Assembly: GCF_018829635.1 (NCBI RefSeq)
Contig: NZ_JAHKKG010000010.1
Span: 310,001 to 374,000, forward strand
DNA: 64,000 bases
Origin: Paractinoplanes bogorensis
Lineage (GTDB): Bacteria; Actinomycetota; Actinomycetes; Mycobacteriales; Micromonosporaceae
Direction of reading: 5' to 3'
Position 1 is the stretch's first letter. Each line of letters opens with the position of its first letter. Below are positions 33,285 to 42,014 of this stretch, one piece after another. The notes below the pieces were generated by a model that had not been told where the DNA came from, did no database searches, and worked only from the letters and a program-made list of their open reading frames with translations. A program made the translations under genes and the position numbers.

Positions 33285-34322
33285 TCAAGCACTTCGCAGG
33301 CCGACTGACACGCTCAGACCGCCGTCGGCGGGGGCGGTGGCCGTGATCGTGCCGTCGTGGGCGCGCACGATGGAGCGGGCGATGGCCAGGCCCAGGCCGC
33401 TGCCGCCACTGTGGTCGATGCGGCCGGTGGCGAGGCGGGTGAACGGCTCGAACAAGCGGTTCACGTCTTCGGCCGGGACCAGCGGGCCGGTGTTCCGCAC
33501 CACGAGCGTTGCGCCGGTCGTGACCACCACGGTGCCGCCCGGCCGGTTGTATTTGACGGCGTTGTGGACCAGGTTGCGGACCAGGCGCTCCAGCAGGATC
33601 GGGTCGCCTGTCACCTCGTACGGGGAAAGCTCGGTCTTGATCTTGACATCGGCCTCGGCGGCGGCCCGGGTGTGTGCGTCGGTGACGTCGGCGGCAATGC
33701 GGTCGAGGCGTTGCGGGGTGCGCGTCTTGAGGCCCTGGTCGGCCTGGCTGAGCACGAGCAGACCCTCGATCAGTCGCTCGTTGCGGGCGTTGGTCTCCAG
33801 CAGCTGGCCGGCCAGCAGGGACGACTGCTCGGGGGTGAGTGGCTCGGCCATGCCGACCTCGATCAGCGTGCGCTGCAGGGCGAGCGGGGTGCGCAGCTCG
33901 TGCGAGGCGTTGGCGGCGAAGCTGCGCTGGCCCTCGTAGCCGGCCGCGATGCCGTCCATCATGGTGTCGAGCGAGCGGCCGAGCTGTCTGATCTCGTCGC
34001 GGCCGCGGCCGGGTCTGATGCGGTGGCCGAGGTTCTGCGGGCCGACCTGGGCGATCAGCGGGAGCATGCGGCGGACCGGCAGCAGCACCCAGCGGATCAG
34101 CAGGAGCACGAGCAGGGCGGTCACGGCCAGCACGATGCCGTACTGCACGAGGTTGTCGATCGGGATCTTGCGGGTGACCCGGCAGGCCAGGCCGTCGACA
34201 TTCTCCCAGCAGGGCGCGTAGTAGGGCAGGTTCCAGGGCAGCTTGGCGAAGATGTACTGGGCGACGTAGACCCAGGTCACCGTGGCCAGCACCGCGACCG
34301 CGAGCCGCGCGCGCAGGCCCAT
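33285..34322 (-). CDS. Sensor histidine kinase (HAMP-HisKA-HATPase)
   Basis: 345 residues. Two membrane helices (about 7-27 and 62-82) flank a short external loop with two Cys; then HAMP, the H-box NASHELRTPLALQ with His141, N-box LVRNLVHNAVKYN, and GSGLGLAIARSIV. The usual DxGxG is degenerate (RNTGPLVP). It overlaps the response-regulator stop by one base (TGATG) and is its partner. The external loop of only about 35 residues suggests it senses something in or near the membrane. Confidence 0.94.
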   Translation of the reverse strand: MGLRARLAVAVLATVTWVYVAQYIFAKLPWNLPYYAPCWENVDGLACRVTRKIPIDNLVQYGIVLAVTALLVLLLIRWVLLPVRRMLPLIAQVGPQNLGHRIRPGRGRDEIRQLGRSLDTMMDGIAAGYEGQRSFAANASHELRTPLALQRTLIEVGMAEPLTPEQSSLLAGQLLETNARNERLIEGLLVLSQADQGLKTRTPQRLDRIAADVTDAHTRAAAEADVKIKTELSPYEVTGDPILLERLVRNLVHNAVKYNRPGGTVVVTTGATLVVRNTGPLVPAEDVNRLFEPFTRLATGRIDHSGGSGLGLAIARSIVRAHDGTITATAPADGGLSVSVGLRSA

Positions 34323-34984
34323 CAGGGCTGCCCGACGCGGTAGCCGGCCCGCGGCACGGTCTGCACGACGGGTGGTTCGCCGAGTTTGCGGCGCAGCGTC
34401 GAGACGGTGACCCGCACGACGTTGCTGAACGGGTCGGTGTGCTCGTCCCAGACCTGTTCGAGCAGGTCTTCGGTGGTGACCGCCTGACCCTGGGCGCGCA
34501 TCAGCGTGTGCAGGACGCCGAACTCCTTGTTGGTCAGTTCCAGCGCACGGCCGTCACGGCTGGCGGTACGGGTCGCCACGTCGAGCACGACGCCCTCGCT
34601 CTTGAGGACCGGGGGCAGGGCCGGGGCGGTCCGGCGGGCCAGCGCCTGCACCCGGGCGACCAGCTCGGCGAACGCGAACGGCTTGGTCAGGTAGTCGTCC
34701 GCGCCCAGCCCGAGCCCCTCGACCCGGTCGTAGACGCCGACCGCGGCGGTGAGCAGCAGCACCCGGGTGGTGAGCTGCTGCTCGGCGACCCAGCGGCACA
34801 CGTCGTCGCCGGAGCCGCCCGGCATGTCCCGGTCGAGCACGGCCACGTCGTACCGGTTGACCTGGATCTTCTCGATCGCCTGGGCGCCGTCGTAGGCGAC
34901 GTCGACCGCCATGGCGGCCCGTCGCAGGCCCACGGCGATCGTGTCGGCCAGCAGCCGTTCATCGTCCGCCACCAGTACTCGCAC
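34322..34984 (-). CDS. OmpR-family two-component response regulator
   Basis: 220 residues from a GTG at 34984, with GGAAGG nine bases upstream. The receiver has Asp7-Asp8, phospho-acceptor Asp51 (VAVLDRDMPGG) and YLTKPF; the C-terminal winged helix ends RVTVSTLRRKLGE...PRAGYRVGQP. It pairs with the kinase encoded next. An 11-bp-spaced direct repeat of the kind bound by OmpR-type dimers lies 24 bp before its start, and a related one lies 24 bp before the GT2 gene, so it may control itself and the glycosyltransferase operon. Confidence 0.95.
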   Translation of the reverse strand: MRVLVADDERLLADTIAVGLRRAAMAVDVAYDGAQAIEKIQVNRYDVAVLDRDMPGGSGDDVCRWVAEQQLTTRVLLLTAAVGVYDRVEGLGLGADDYLTKPFAFAELVARVQALARRTAPALPPVLKSEGVVLDVATRTASRDGRALELTNKEFGVLHTLMRAQGQAVTTEDLLEQVWDEHTDPFSNVVRVTVSTLRRKLGEPPVVQTVPRAGYRVGQP

Positions 34985-35007
34985 GTCGGTCAGCCTTCCA
35001 TGATCCG

Positions 35008-35025
35008 GATAAGGCGACGATAAGG
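35008..35025. promoter_or_regulatory. Direct repeat, candidate response-regulator site before the regulator gene
   Basis: GATAAGG occurs at 35008-35014 and again at 35019-35025, 11 bp apart (start to start), the spacing used by OmpR-type dimers. It ends right at the previous gene's stop and starts 24 bp before the GTG of the response regulator. The same layout is found at 37136-37153. Confidence 0.6.
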
Positions 35026-36180
35026 TCACGCCACCAGGAATGTTCCGGCCATGAAGGTGACCAGGAAGATTGCCTGCAGGGAGGCCCCGGCGACGAGGAT
35101 CGCGCGGTCGGCCGTCCGGTTGGCGCCGATCCGGGCCAGCACCAGGAAGATGGCCACCGCCTCCATGGCGTAGCGCGCGGCCGACTGCATCGAGCGCCCG
35201 CCGACCTCGGTCGACATCAGCATGAGCAACGTGAGGCCGCCCTGCACCACCAGATATCTCTGGTCCCGCCGGAACTTGAACGGCCCCTTGAGGCACAGGA
35301 TCATCAGCACCACCGCGACCAGGATCGTGCCGGCGTCGACGAGCGCGCCCAGGGTGGCCTTGTCGAGCGGACCGGCGATCTGCCGGATCGAGATCAGCCA
35401 GGCCTCGCCGGGGAACGTGTAGCGCCGGCCCCACTGGTCCTGGGCGATGCTGAACTGCAGCGGGTTCCCGAGCTCGATCAGGCAGTAGACGCTGTAGGCG
35501 AGCACGCCCAGCGGCACCAGGGCCAGCGCGAGCACGTCGCGGCGCAGGCGGCCGGTCTGACGCCAGTACTCCACGGCCAGCGGGACGACCAGCAGCACCC
35601 CGAAGAGCCGGGTGGCCGACGAGAACGCGCCCAGCGTGCCGGCCAGCCACCAGTGGCCGCGGCGGCCGGCGTACAGGGCGCCTACCACGAGCAGCAGGAA
35701 CAGCGACTCGTTGTAGCCGATGAACAGGAAGAACCCCATCGGGAAGACCGCCAGATACCAGGCCGCGCGCTGGGCCACGCGGGGACCGAACTCGTGGTCG
35801 GCCAGCCGGTAGAGCACGGCCAGGGCGCCCAGCGCGGCCGCGTTGGCCAGCACGACGGCGGCCATCACCCCGCCGCCGAGCAGGTTGATCAGCATCGGGT
35901 AGAGCGGGAAGAACGCCGGGAAGCCGGGGCCCAGGTGGTAGCCGCTTCCGGCGATCCGCACGTAGTGGCCGGCGTCCCACCCGTTCCAGCGCAACGCGAT
36001 CGACCACAGATCGGGGGCCGGGCCGTCGCCCTGATAGGTGAGCCAGGCGAGTGCGCTCACCATCAGATGGACGGCGACCGAGGTCGACCAGATCGCCGCG
36101 GCGGCCAGTCCAGCCGATCGCCACGGCCGGTGCTTCGGCGCGACGGCAACGGCGACAGATCGCTCGAGGACCGCGGTCAC
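35026..36180 (-). CDS. Integral membrane glycosyltransferase (PIG-V-like mannosyltransferase family)
   Basis: 384 residues with about ten hydrophobic segments. The external loop ALRWNGWDAGHYVRIAGSGY resembles the conserved first loop of PIG-V/GT-C enzymes, and FPAFFPLYPMLINLLGG and SATRLFGVLLV fit the same family. GT-C enzymes use a polyprenyl-phosphate sugar outside the membrane. The gene follows the GT2 gene with a GTGA overlap, and GT2 enzymes of that kind make polyprenyl-phosphate sugars, so the two probably act in sequence. Confidence 0.82.
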   Translation of the reverse strand: MTAVLERSVAVAVAPKHRPWRSAGLAAAAIWSTSVAVHLMVSALAWLTYQGDGPAPDLWSIALRWNGWDAGHYVRIAGSGYHLGPGFPAFFPLYPMLINLLGGGVMAAVVLANAAALGALAVLYRLADHEFGPRVAQRAAWYLAVFPMGFFLFIGYNESLFLLLVVGALYAGRRGHWWLAGTLGAFSSATRLFGVLLVVPLAVEYWRQTGRLRRDVLALALVPLGVLAYSVYCLIELGNPLQFSIAQDQWGRRYTFPGEAWLISIRQIAGPLDKATLGALVDAGTILVAVVLMILCLKGPFKFRRDQRYLVVQGGLTLLMLMSTEVGGRSMQSAARYAMEAVAIFLVLARIGANRTADRAILVAGASLQAIFLVTFMAGTFLVA

Positions 36181-37112
36181 GACTCCTCCGTCACCACGTA
36201 CGCCGGCCGCCCCTGCACGGCGGTGAAGATGCGCGCCACGTACTCGCCGAGCAGACCCAGGCACAGCAGCTGCAGCGCCCCGAGGAACACCAGTGCGACG
36301 AACATCGACGTCCAACCCGGAACGACATTTCCCCACGCGTACGCCGCGAGCACCGCCCCGCCCATGACGAAGCAGAGCGCGATTCCGGCGCACCCCAGCC
36401 ACGTCGCGACCCGCAGCGGTGCGGCCGAGAACCCGGTCAGGCTGTCGAGGGCGAGCCGGACCATCCTGGCCAGCGGATATTTGGAGCGGCCGGCCGCGCG
36501 CACCTCCCGGGCGTACGGCACCTCCCCGCTCGGCAGGCCCAGCCACGGCACCAGCAGTCGATAGACCGGCAGGTGCTCGGGCAGCTCGGTCAGCGCGTCC
36601 ACGGCGGTGCGGCTCAACAGGCGGAAGTCGCCCGCGTGGCGTGGCACGGCAGTCCCGACCACCCGGCGGATCAGCCGGTAGTACAGCCCGGCGGTCACCC
36701 GCTTGAACGGGCTGTCGGTACGGCGATCGGTCCGGACGCCGTGCACCACGTCGAGCCGCTCCTCGCGGGCCAGGTCCAGCATGTCGGCGATGACCTCGGG
36801 CGGATCCTGCAGGTCGACGTCGATGCTGACCACGTAGCAGCCGCGGGCGCGGTGCAGGCCGGCGGTGAGCGCGTTCTGGTGCCCGGCGTTGCGGCGCAAC
36901 CGCACCACCCGCAGCGCGGGCCAGTCCCGGCGCATCCCGGCCAGCACGGCCGGGGTGGCGTCGCGGCTGCCGTCGTCGACCGCGAGCACCTCGTAGGACA
37001 CGCCGAGGCGGTCGAGCACCGGGCGCAGACGCTGGGCGAACAGCGGCAGCACGTCCTGCTCGTTGAAGACCGGAACGACCACCGAAAGCTCGGGTTTCAC
37101 ATCGAAGTTCAC
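36177..37112 (-). CDS. Glycosyltransferase family 2 (DPM1/GtrB-like)
   Basis: About 311 residues from the GTG at 37112 (a GTG at 37100 is possible). The GT-A domain has LSVVVPVFNEQ, VDDGSRD and the DxD region SIDVDLQDPPE; the C-terminal part has two membrane segments (WLGCAGIALCFVMGGAVLAA and MFVALVFLGALQLLCLGLLG). This is the layout of polyprenyl-phosphate glucose or mannose synthases. It is the first gene of a pair with the PIG-V-like gene, preceded by a direct repeat like the one in front of the response-regulator gene. Confidence 0.9.
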   Translation of the reverse strand: MNFDVKPELSVVVPVFNEQDVLPLFAQRLRPVLDRLGVSYEVLAVDDGSRDATPAVLAGMRRDWPALRVVRLRRNAGHQNALTAGLHRARGCYVVSIDVDLQDPPEVIADMLDLAREERLDVVHGVRTDRRTDSPFKRVTAGLYYRLIRRVVGTAVPRHAGDFRLLSRTAVDALTELPEHLPVYRLLVPWLGLPSGEVPYAREVRAAGRSKYPLARMVRLALDSLTGFSAAPLRVATWLGCAGIALCFVMGGAVLAAYAWGNVVPGWTSMFVALVFLGALQLLCLGLLGEYVARIFTAVQGRPAYVVTEES

Positions 37113-37135
37113 GACGACAACGGTGATCGAGGCGT

Positions 37136-37153
37136 TATAAGGCCCGGATAAAG
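37136..37153. promoter_or_regulatory. Direct repeat, candidate response-regulator site before the GT2 gene
   Basis: TATAAGG (37136-37142) and GATAAAG (37147-37153) lie 11 bp apart, start to start, and 24 bp before the GTG at 37112. Spacing and distance match those of the GATAAGG repeat at 35008-35025 exactly, with one changed base in each half. Confidence 0.55.
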
Positions 37154-37280
37154 CGGGGCGAGGTGGCACGAATCCGGGAGGGACCGCGAAAGTGCCGGTG
37201 GGTTGCCGGTTTCTCTCCTGTGTTCGGCCGGAGCGTCCTCCGACGATGAATCCATCGATACATCGACATGGAGGTACGAC

Positions 37281-37808
37281 ATGCGAGCACTGCTACGGCG
37301 CGCGGGGGCCGTCGGAGCCGGCGTCATCCTGATGATGACGGCACTGGCCGGGCCGGCGAGTGCGGCGGAGGGTCCGTCGGCCGCGACGGCCCGCGAGATG
37401 GCGGCGGCGAAGGCGGCCAACGGGGGCCGGGCCATCGTGCCGGTGGACAACATGCTGGCGGCCGGCGGACTCGAGGCGTGCGACTCGGGTTCGTTCTGCG
37501 TCTGGGTCAACGCCAACTTCAACGACGGCCCGGGCCAGTGGCCCAACAACTCCAACAACTACCTCAGCTGGAGTCACGCGAGCTGCGGCTATCTCAACCT
37601 GCGGACCTGGAACAACTGCGCCAGCTCGGTCTTCAACAACGGGAACAACTGCAACATCCAGCTGTACGACGACGTCAACTACGGCACCGGCCGCGGCTAC
37701 TACAACCTGGCCCGGGGCGGTCGTCTGGCCAACCTCACGATCGACAAGATGAGCGACGGCCAGCCGATGAACGACCGGCTCTCGTCGCACAAGTGGTGCT
37801 CGTGGTGA
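37281..37808 (+). CDS. Secreted peptidase inhibitor I36-like protein
   Basis: 175 residues. GGAGG sits seven bases before the ATG. A Sec signal ends near GPASAAEG. The mature C-terminal 110 residues (CDSGSFCVWVNANFNDGPG, NNYLSWSHASCGYLNLRTW, NNCNIQLYDDVNYGTGRGYY) have the Cys/Tyr/Asn-rich beta/gamma-crystallin-like pattern of the I36 family, which includes the Streptomyces metalloproteinase inhibitor SMPI. It may protect the cell from its own exported metalloproteases. Its stop overlaps the GTG of the next gene. Confidence 0.82.
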   Translation: MRALLRRAGAVGAGVILMMTALAGPASAAEGPSAATAREMAAAKAANGGRAIVPVDNMLAAGGLEACDSGSFCVWVNANFNDGPGQWPNNSNNYLSWSHASCGYLNLRTWNNCASSVFNNGNNCNIQLYDDVNYGTGRGYYNLARGGRLANLTIDKMSDGQPMNDRLSSHKWCSW

Positions 37809-38662
37809 AACGGACCTCGGTCCTGATCGCGTCCGCGGTCACGGTGCTCGTCTGCGGCGCGTGCGCGCCGCGGGCGGGCACCGCCCCCGCGGCGCCCCTC
37901 ACCGCGGCCGCCGTCGACCTGGTCACCGATTCGGGCACACGGCCGGGCCGCAAGGTGCTGACCGCGACCGCCGAGGAGGAGGTCACCCGTCGCTGCATGG
38001 CCGGGTGGGGCGAGCCGTACCGGCCGTACGTGCCCCCGCTGGCCACCGGCGACGACGAGCACCGGCTGATCGACCTGCCCAAGCGCCGGGCCCGGGGCTA
38101 CGAGCTCAGCCGGCCGGCCGAGCAGCCGGCCGCCGTCCCCGGCACCGACCGGGCGTCCTATCACCAGGCCCTGTTCGGGGACAGCGCGCGCGATCTGACC
38201 CTCACCCTGCCCGACCGGTCGACGCTGAGCTTCCCGTCGACCGGCTGCATCGCCCAGGCTCGGGCCGCGCTCTACTCGGACGTGCTGCGGTGGGCGCGGG
38301 TCGACTCGGTCCCGCAGATCCTCGGCAACCGCCTGCGCGGCCAGGTGTCATCCGACCCCTCGCTGGCCGCGGCCACACACCGCTGGGCCGACTGCATGCG
38401 ATCGAACGGTTTTCCGTACGCCTCCCCCGCCGCGGCCCGGGAAGCGGCCGGTGTGCCCGCGCGGGAGGTCGCGATCGCGGTCGCCGACGGCGAATGCGAC
38501 CTGCGGGCCCACCTGACCGGCACCGAACTCGCGTTGCGCCGGCGGGCGGCGGCCGGGCTGCCCGCGGACGACCGCCGCGAGCTGAACGAGCTGGCGGTGA
38601 TCGACTGCGCGGCCACGACGGCGGCGGCCGGCATCCTGATCCGTCCCGTGCCGCCGTGTTGA
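37805..38662 (+). CDS. Lipoprotein with repeated Cys-Met-x-x-x-Gly motif
   Basis: 285 residues from a GTG overlapping the I36 gene stop. A signal ends at the lipobox VCGAC (Cys20). The mature part has RRCMAGWGEPYRPY (Cys64) and WADCMRSNGFPYASP (Cys197), each followed by a second Cys (148 and 231), a two-fold layout similar to the lipoprotein at 5766-6323. I do not recognise a catalytic motif. It is coupled to the I36-like inhibitor gene. Its stop codon lies in the first copy of a 37-bp tandem repeat. Confidence 0.75.
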   Translation: MKRTSVLIASAVTVLVCGACAPRAGTAPAAPLTAAAVDLVTDSGTRPGRKVLTATAEEEVTRRCMAGWGEPYRPYVPPLATGDDEHRLIDLPKRRARGYELSRPAEQPAAVPGTDRASYHQALFGDSARDLTLTLPDRSTLSFPSTGCIAQARAALYSDVLRWARVDSVPQILGNRLRGQVSSDPSLAAATHRWADCMRSNGFPYASPAAAREAAGVPAREVAIAVADGECDLRAHLTGTELALRRRAAAGLPADDRRELNELAVIDCAATTAAAGILIRPVPPC

Positions 38663-38766
38663 GCGGTCAGCCGAGACCGGACAGCCGCCGCCGTGTTGAC
38701 CGGTCAGCCGAGACCGGACAGCCGCCGCCGTGTTGACCGGTCAGCCGAGGCCGGACAGCCGCCGCC
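38656..38766. repeat. Three 37-bp tandem copies between convergent gene ends
   Basis: Units start at 38656, 38693 and 38730 and differ by one or two bases. Each contains the dyad CCGGTC-AGCCGA-GACCGG or a near form. The first copy supplies the last codon and stop of the lipoprotein gene on the plus strand; the third supplies the last residues (RRLSGLG) and stop of the regulator gene on the minus strand. The region thus grew by copying a junction that ends both genes, and each copy may form a terminator hairpin. Confidence 0.85.
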
Positions 38767-41029
38767 GTAGCCCCTCGGCGTCCTGGTGACCCAGGTCGGT
38801 CAGGATCTCCAGGGCCGCGGTCCAGGTGGTGCGGGCCCGCTCGGTCAGGCCGAGTTCGCGCTCGCTGTCGCCGATGTGGGAGAGGACCAGGGCCTCGTTG
38901 TAGCGGTCGCCCATGTCGTGGTGCAGCGAGGCGGCCCGCTGGTAGTGCGCGACCGCCTCGGTGTGGTCACCGGCCTGCCCGTACGCGTAGCCCAGCGTGT
39001 CGAGCGTCGCCGCCTCGCCGTCGCGGTCGCCGATGTCGCGCAGCAGGGTCAGCGCCTCGAGCCCGGACCGCAGCGCCCCGGCGTGGTCGCCGGCCTTGGC
39101 CTGGTACCAGCCGAGCCCGCTCAGCGCGCGGGCCCGGAAGACGCCGTGGCCGGCCGCCGTGTACTGCTGGAGGGCCGCCCAGCCGAGCACCAGAGCTTCG
39201 CCGGGGCGGTCGGCGGCGTCCTTGAGCCGGGCCAGATTGCTGTTGACGTGCCCGGCACCGACCAGATCACCGACCTTCTCGTACGCGTCGAGGGCGAGCC
39301 GGAAATGCCGCTCGGCCGTCTCCGGATCGGACAGCCGCAGGTGGACGATGGCGATGCCGAGATGCCCGCGGCCCTGCCGGGCCCGGTCGCCGTGCCGTTC
39401 CGCGACCGTCAGGGCCGCCCGGTGGCCGCGCAGTTCGTCCGCCCAGTGCCCGCGCAGCGAGGCGAAGGCCACGAACGACTGGCACCACGGTTCGACGTAT
39501 GCGTCGAGCTCGGGCCGCATCGCGATGTCGAGCACGGCCAGCAGGACCTGATGCTCGTCGGCGAACCAGCCCATCGCGGCGTCGCGGTCTTCGACGCAGA
39601 CGGGCACCACCCCGGGCTCGCCCTCCGGCACGGCCACCGGATCGCGGTGCGGCAGCAGCAGTCCGGCCGCCGCCGCGGCGATCCGCACGTAGTGGTCGAC
39701 GGTCCGGCGTAACGCGCTCCCCCGGCCGGCGGCGGTCTCGTCGGTGCCCGCGAGTTCCGCCGCGTAGGCCCGCAGCAGGTCGTGCAGCTCGTAGCGGCCG
39801 GGGCGGTGCTCGCGGACCAGATGGAACCGGATCAGCTCGGCCAGCCCGGCCCGGGCGGCCCGCAGCTCCACCCCGGCCAGGCTGGCGGCGGCCTCGACCG
39901 GGAGGTCCGGTCCCGGGTGCACGGCCAGCAGCCGGAAGAGGCGGGCCGCCGGCGCCGACAGCTTGCGGTACGACCAGGAGAACACCGCCCGGATGTCGGT
40001 CCGCGTGTCGCCCACGGTGAGGCCGTCGAGCGTGCGGGCCGGGTCGCCGATCTCCGCCGTCAGCCGTTCGACAGTGGACCCCGGGCTGGTCGCGAGCCGG
40101 GCCGCGACCAGGGCCAGCGCGATCGGCAGACGGTCGCAGCGCTCGATGAGCCGGTCGACCGGCCCGGGCTCGGCGGCCACCCGCTGCTCACCCAGGCGCA
40201 GGCTGAGCAGTTCCCGGGCCTCACCGGTCTCCATCGGCGCCAGCGGGAGCACGCGCGCCGAATCGCTGACGACCAGGCCGGTGAGGCTGTCCCGGCTGGT
40301 CACCAGCACCCGGCAGGCGGCCGTGCCGGGCAGCAGCGGGCGCACCTGGTCGGCGTCCCCGGCGTTGTCGAGCACGATGAGCATCCGCCGGTCGCTCAGC
40401 AACGACCGGTACAGCGCCGCACGGCCGTGCCGGGTGGCCGGGACCTGCGGGCCGGTGATGCCCAGCGCGCCGAGGAAGCCGTGCAGCACGTCGGCCGGCT
40501 CGGCGACGGTGCCGGACGGGTCGAAGCCGCGCAGGTTGGCATAGAGCTGACCGTCAGGGAAGCGATCGGTGGCCGTGTGCGCCCAGTGCAGCGCCAGCGT
40601 GGTCTTGCCGACGCCGCCGGCCCCGACCACCAGCACGACCGGATCGCCGGCCGAGTCGAGGGCCCGCAGATGCCCGGTGCGCCCGGCGAATCCGGTCACC
40701 GGCGCGGGCAGCTGGGCCGGGCGGACCGGCCCGGCCGGTGCGTCGACGGCGACCGGCGCCACCGGTTCCTCGCCGGTGCGGGCCGACTGCTCGAAGGTGA
40801 CCCGGTCGGCCGCGGTCAGCTGGAACGCCTCGGCCAGCAGCCGGACCGTGACGGCGCGGGGCGTGGCGACCCGGCCGGACTCGATGTAGCGGATGTGCCG
40901 CACGCTCACGCCGGTCCGCTCGGCCAGCTCCTCCTGGGTGATCAGAAGTTTGGTGCGATGCCTGCGGACGACCTCACCGAACACACGGCCCCCCGGGCAC
41001 ACCGGCGGGCGCCCCCAATGCCCCCGCAT
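38741..41029 (-). CDS. XRE-type HTH / NB-ARC / TPR regulator (STAND family)
   Basis: Up to 762 residues (ATG at 41029); a GTG at 40984 with GGGGGG before it would give 747 and looks equally good. Order of parts: helix-turn-helix (ITQEELAERTGVSVRHIRYIESGR), a Pro/Ala linker, an NB-ARC domain with Walker A VVGAGGVGKTTLALHWAH and Walker B RRMLIVLDNA, LVTSRDSLTGL and RLPIALALVAARLA, a winged region with ELHDLLRAYA, then TPR-like repeats in the last third (ALSGLGWYQAKAGDHAGALR, ATLDTLGYAYGQAGDHTEAV). Such proteins act as ATP-controlled switches for secondary metabolism or development. Targets are unknown. Confidence 0.9.
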   Translation of the reverse strand: MRGHWGRPPVCPGGRVFGEVVRRHRTKLLITQEELAERTGVSVRHIRYIESGRVATPRAVTVRLLAEAFQLTAADRVTFEQSARTGEEPVAPVAVDAPAGPVRPAQLPAPVTGFAGRTGHLRALDSAGDPVVLVVGAGGVGKTTLALHWAHTATDRFPDGQLYANLRGFDPSGTVAEPADVLHGFLGALGITGPQVPATRHGRAALYRSLLSDRRMLIVLDNAGDADQVRPLLPGTAACRVLVTSRDSLTGLVVSDSARVLPLAPMETGEARELLSLRLGEQRVAAEPGPVDRLIERCDRLPIALALVAARLATSPGSTVERLTAEIGDPARTLDGLTVGDTRTDIRAVFSWSYRKLSAPAARLFRLLAVHPGPDLPVEAAASLAGVELRAARAGLAELIRFHLVREHRPGRYELHDLLRAYAAELAGTDETAAGRGSALRRTVDHYVRIAAAAAGLLLPHRDPVAVPEGEPGVVPVCVEDRDAAMGWFADEHQVLLAVLDIAMRPELDAYVEPWCQSFVAFASLRGHWADELRGHRAALTVAERHGDRARQGRGHLGIAIVHLRLSDPETAERHFRLALDAYEKVGDLVGAGHVNSNLARLKDAADRPGEALVLGWAALQQYTAAGHGVFRARALSGLGWYQAKAGDHAGALRSGLEALTLLRDIGDRDGEAATLDTLGYAYGQAGDHTEAVAHYQRAASLHHDMGDRYNEALVLSHIGDSERELGLTERARTTWTAALEILTDLGHQDAEGLRRRLSGLG

Positions 41030-41179
41030 CGATGACCATCATAGTGATCCGGGCGCGTGTTTTCTGCCTCTGTTTTGCCGGTGAAGCTCCTGTGACGGCC
41101 TCGCCGATCCATCGAAACTCTCCTCTGTGACCAGCGCGAACACCTCGCACGGCACACTTTGGACACAGAGGAGAATCCA

Positions 41180-41935
41180 TTGTCCGTCTCTCGAGCGGCG
41201 CTCCGGGGAATCGCCCTGACGGCGAGCGTGGCCGCGGCGATCCTGTCGTTGCAGGCCACGCCGGCGGCCGCCAAGCCGTCCGGCGGCTCCGTGGTCGTGG
41301 TTTCCGAACCCGGCGTGGTCACCGTGACCAAGCCGGATCCGGCCGTCCGGACCAAGGTCGCGCCGGCGATCGCCGACCGTGCCGCGCCCGCGGGCCGGGT
41401 CGCGCTGGCCGCCTACGTCGGTGACAACTCGGCCATTCACTGCCAGGGCGGCGTGCCGCCGTGCCAGTTCAACATCCACAAGGAGTTCAGCCGGACCATC
41501 ACGCCCGGCGGCGGGTCGTCGGGCCAGCTCCGGTCCAAGGGCACCGCGTTCGTGGACGCCTACACCTGCCCGGGTTGCGGTTTCCGGCAGGCGGACTACT
41601 ACAACACGACGTCCACGTCCGGCTGGTACGGATCCAGCCCGTTCAACGCCAACAGCGTCAAGCACAGCGACGTGTGGGACATCGACTACACCGCCATCGG
41701 CTGGGAGTTCAGCGGCACGCCGGCCGGCACCCTCAACCTGGGGAGCGGCCGGTTGTCGTACGAGAACTCGCAGTCCGACACCTGGTACATCACCCACAAC
41801 GTGGCCCACGTCAAGATCGGCATCCGGGGCTGGCCCGGCAGCATCAACCGGGTCAAGTACGAGGCCCACGGCGGTTTCCAGTTCGGCAGCACCTACTACA
41901 CCACCGACGCGTACAGCAGCGTGGCCCTGACCTGA
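41180..41935 (+). CDS. Secreted protein of unknown function
   Basis: 251 residues from a TTG at 41180 with GAGGAG six bases upstream. A Sec signal ends near ATPAAAKP. The mature part has CQGGVPPCQFN, CPGCGFRQADYYNT and many Trp/Tyr/Ser/Gly residues towards the end (DTWYITHNVAHVKIGIRGWP). Beta-rich by appearance; no family recognised. It is divergent from the NB-ARC regulator gene, 150 bp apart, and is followed by a strong hairpin, so it is a one-gene unit. Confidence 0.78.
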   Translation: MSVSRAALRGIALTASVAAAILSLQATPAAAKPSGGSVVVVSEPGVVTVTKPDPAVRTKVAPAIADRAAPAGRVALAAYVGDNSAIHCQGGVPPCQFNIHKEFSRTITPGGGSSGQLRSKGTAFVDAYTCPGCGFRQADYYNTTSTSGWYGSSPFNANSVKHSDVWDIDYTAIGWEFSGTPAGTLNLGSGRLSYENSQSDTWYITHNVAHVKIGIRGWPGSINRVKYEAHGGFQFGSTYYTTDAYSSVALT

Positions 41936-41950
41936 CGGTCGCCACGAGAA

Positions 41951-41979
41951 CCGGCCCGGGCGGACACCGCCCGGGCCGG
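41951..41979 (+). terminator. 13-bp perfect hairpin after the secreted-protein gene
   Basis: CCGGCCCGGGCGG (41951-41963), loop ACA, CCGCCCGGGCCGG (41967-41979), 16 bp behind the stop codon. No T run follows, which is common for hairpin terminators in high-GC actinobacteria. Confidence 0.75.
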
Positions 41980-42014
41980 GCCCACCGCCGTCCCGATACT
42001 CGCCGGAGGTCACC

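Noticed and set aside
38656..38766. Possible CRISPR array because of three 37-bp repeats
   Set aside because: The copies are directly adjacent with no spacers, and they belong to the ends of two convergent genes.
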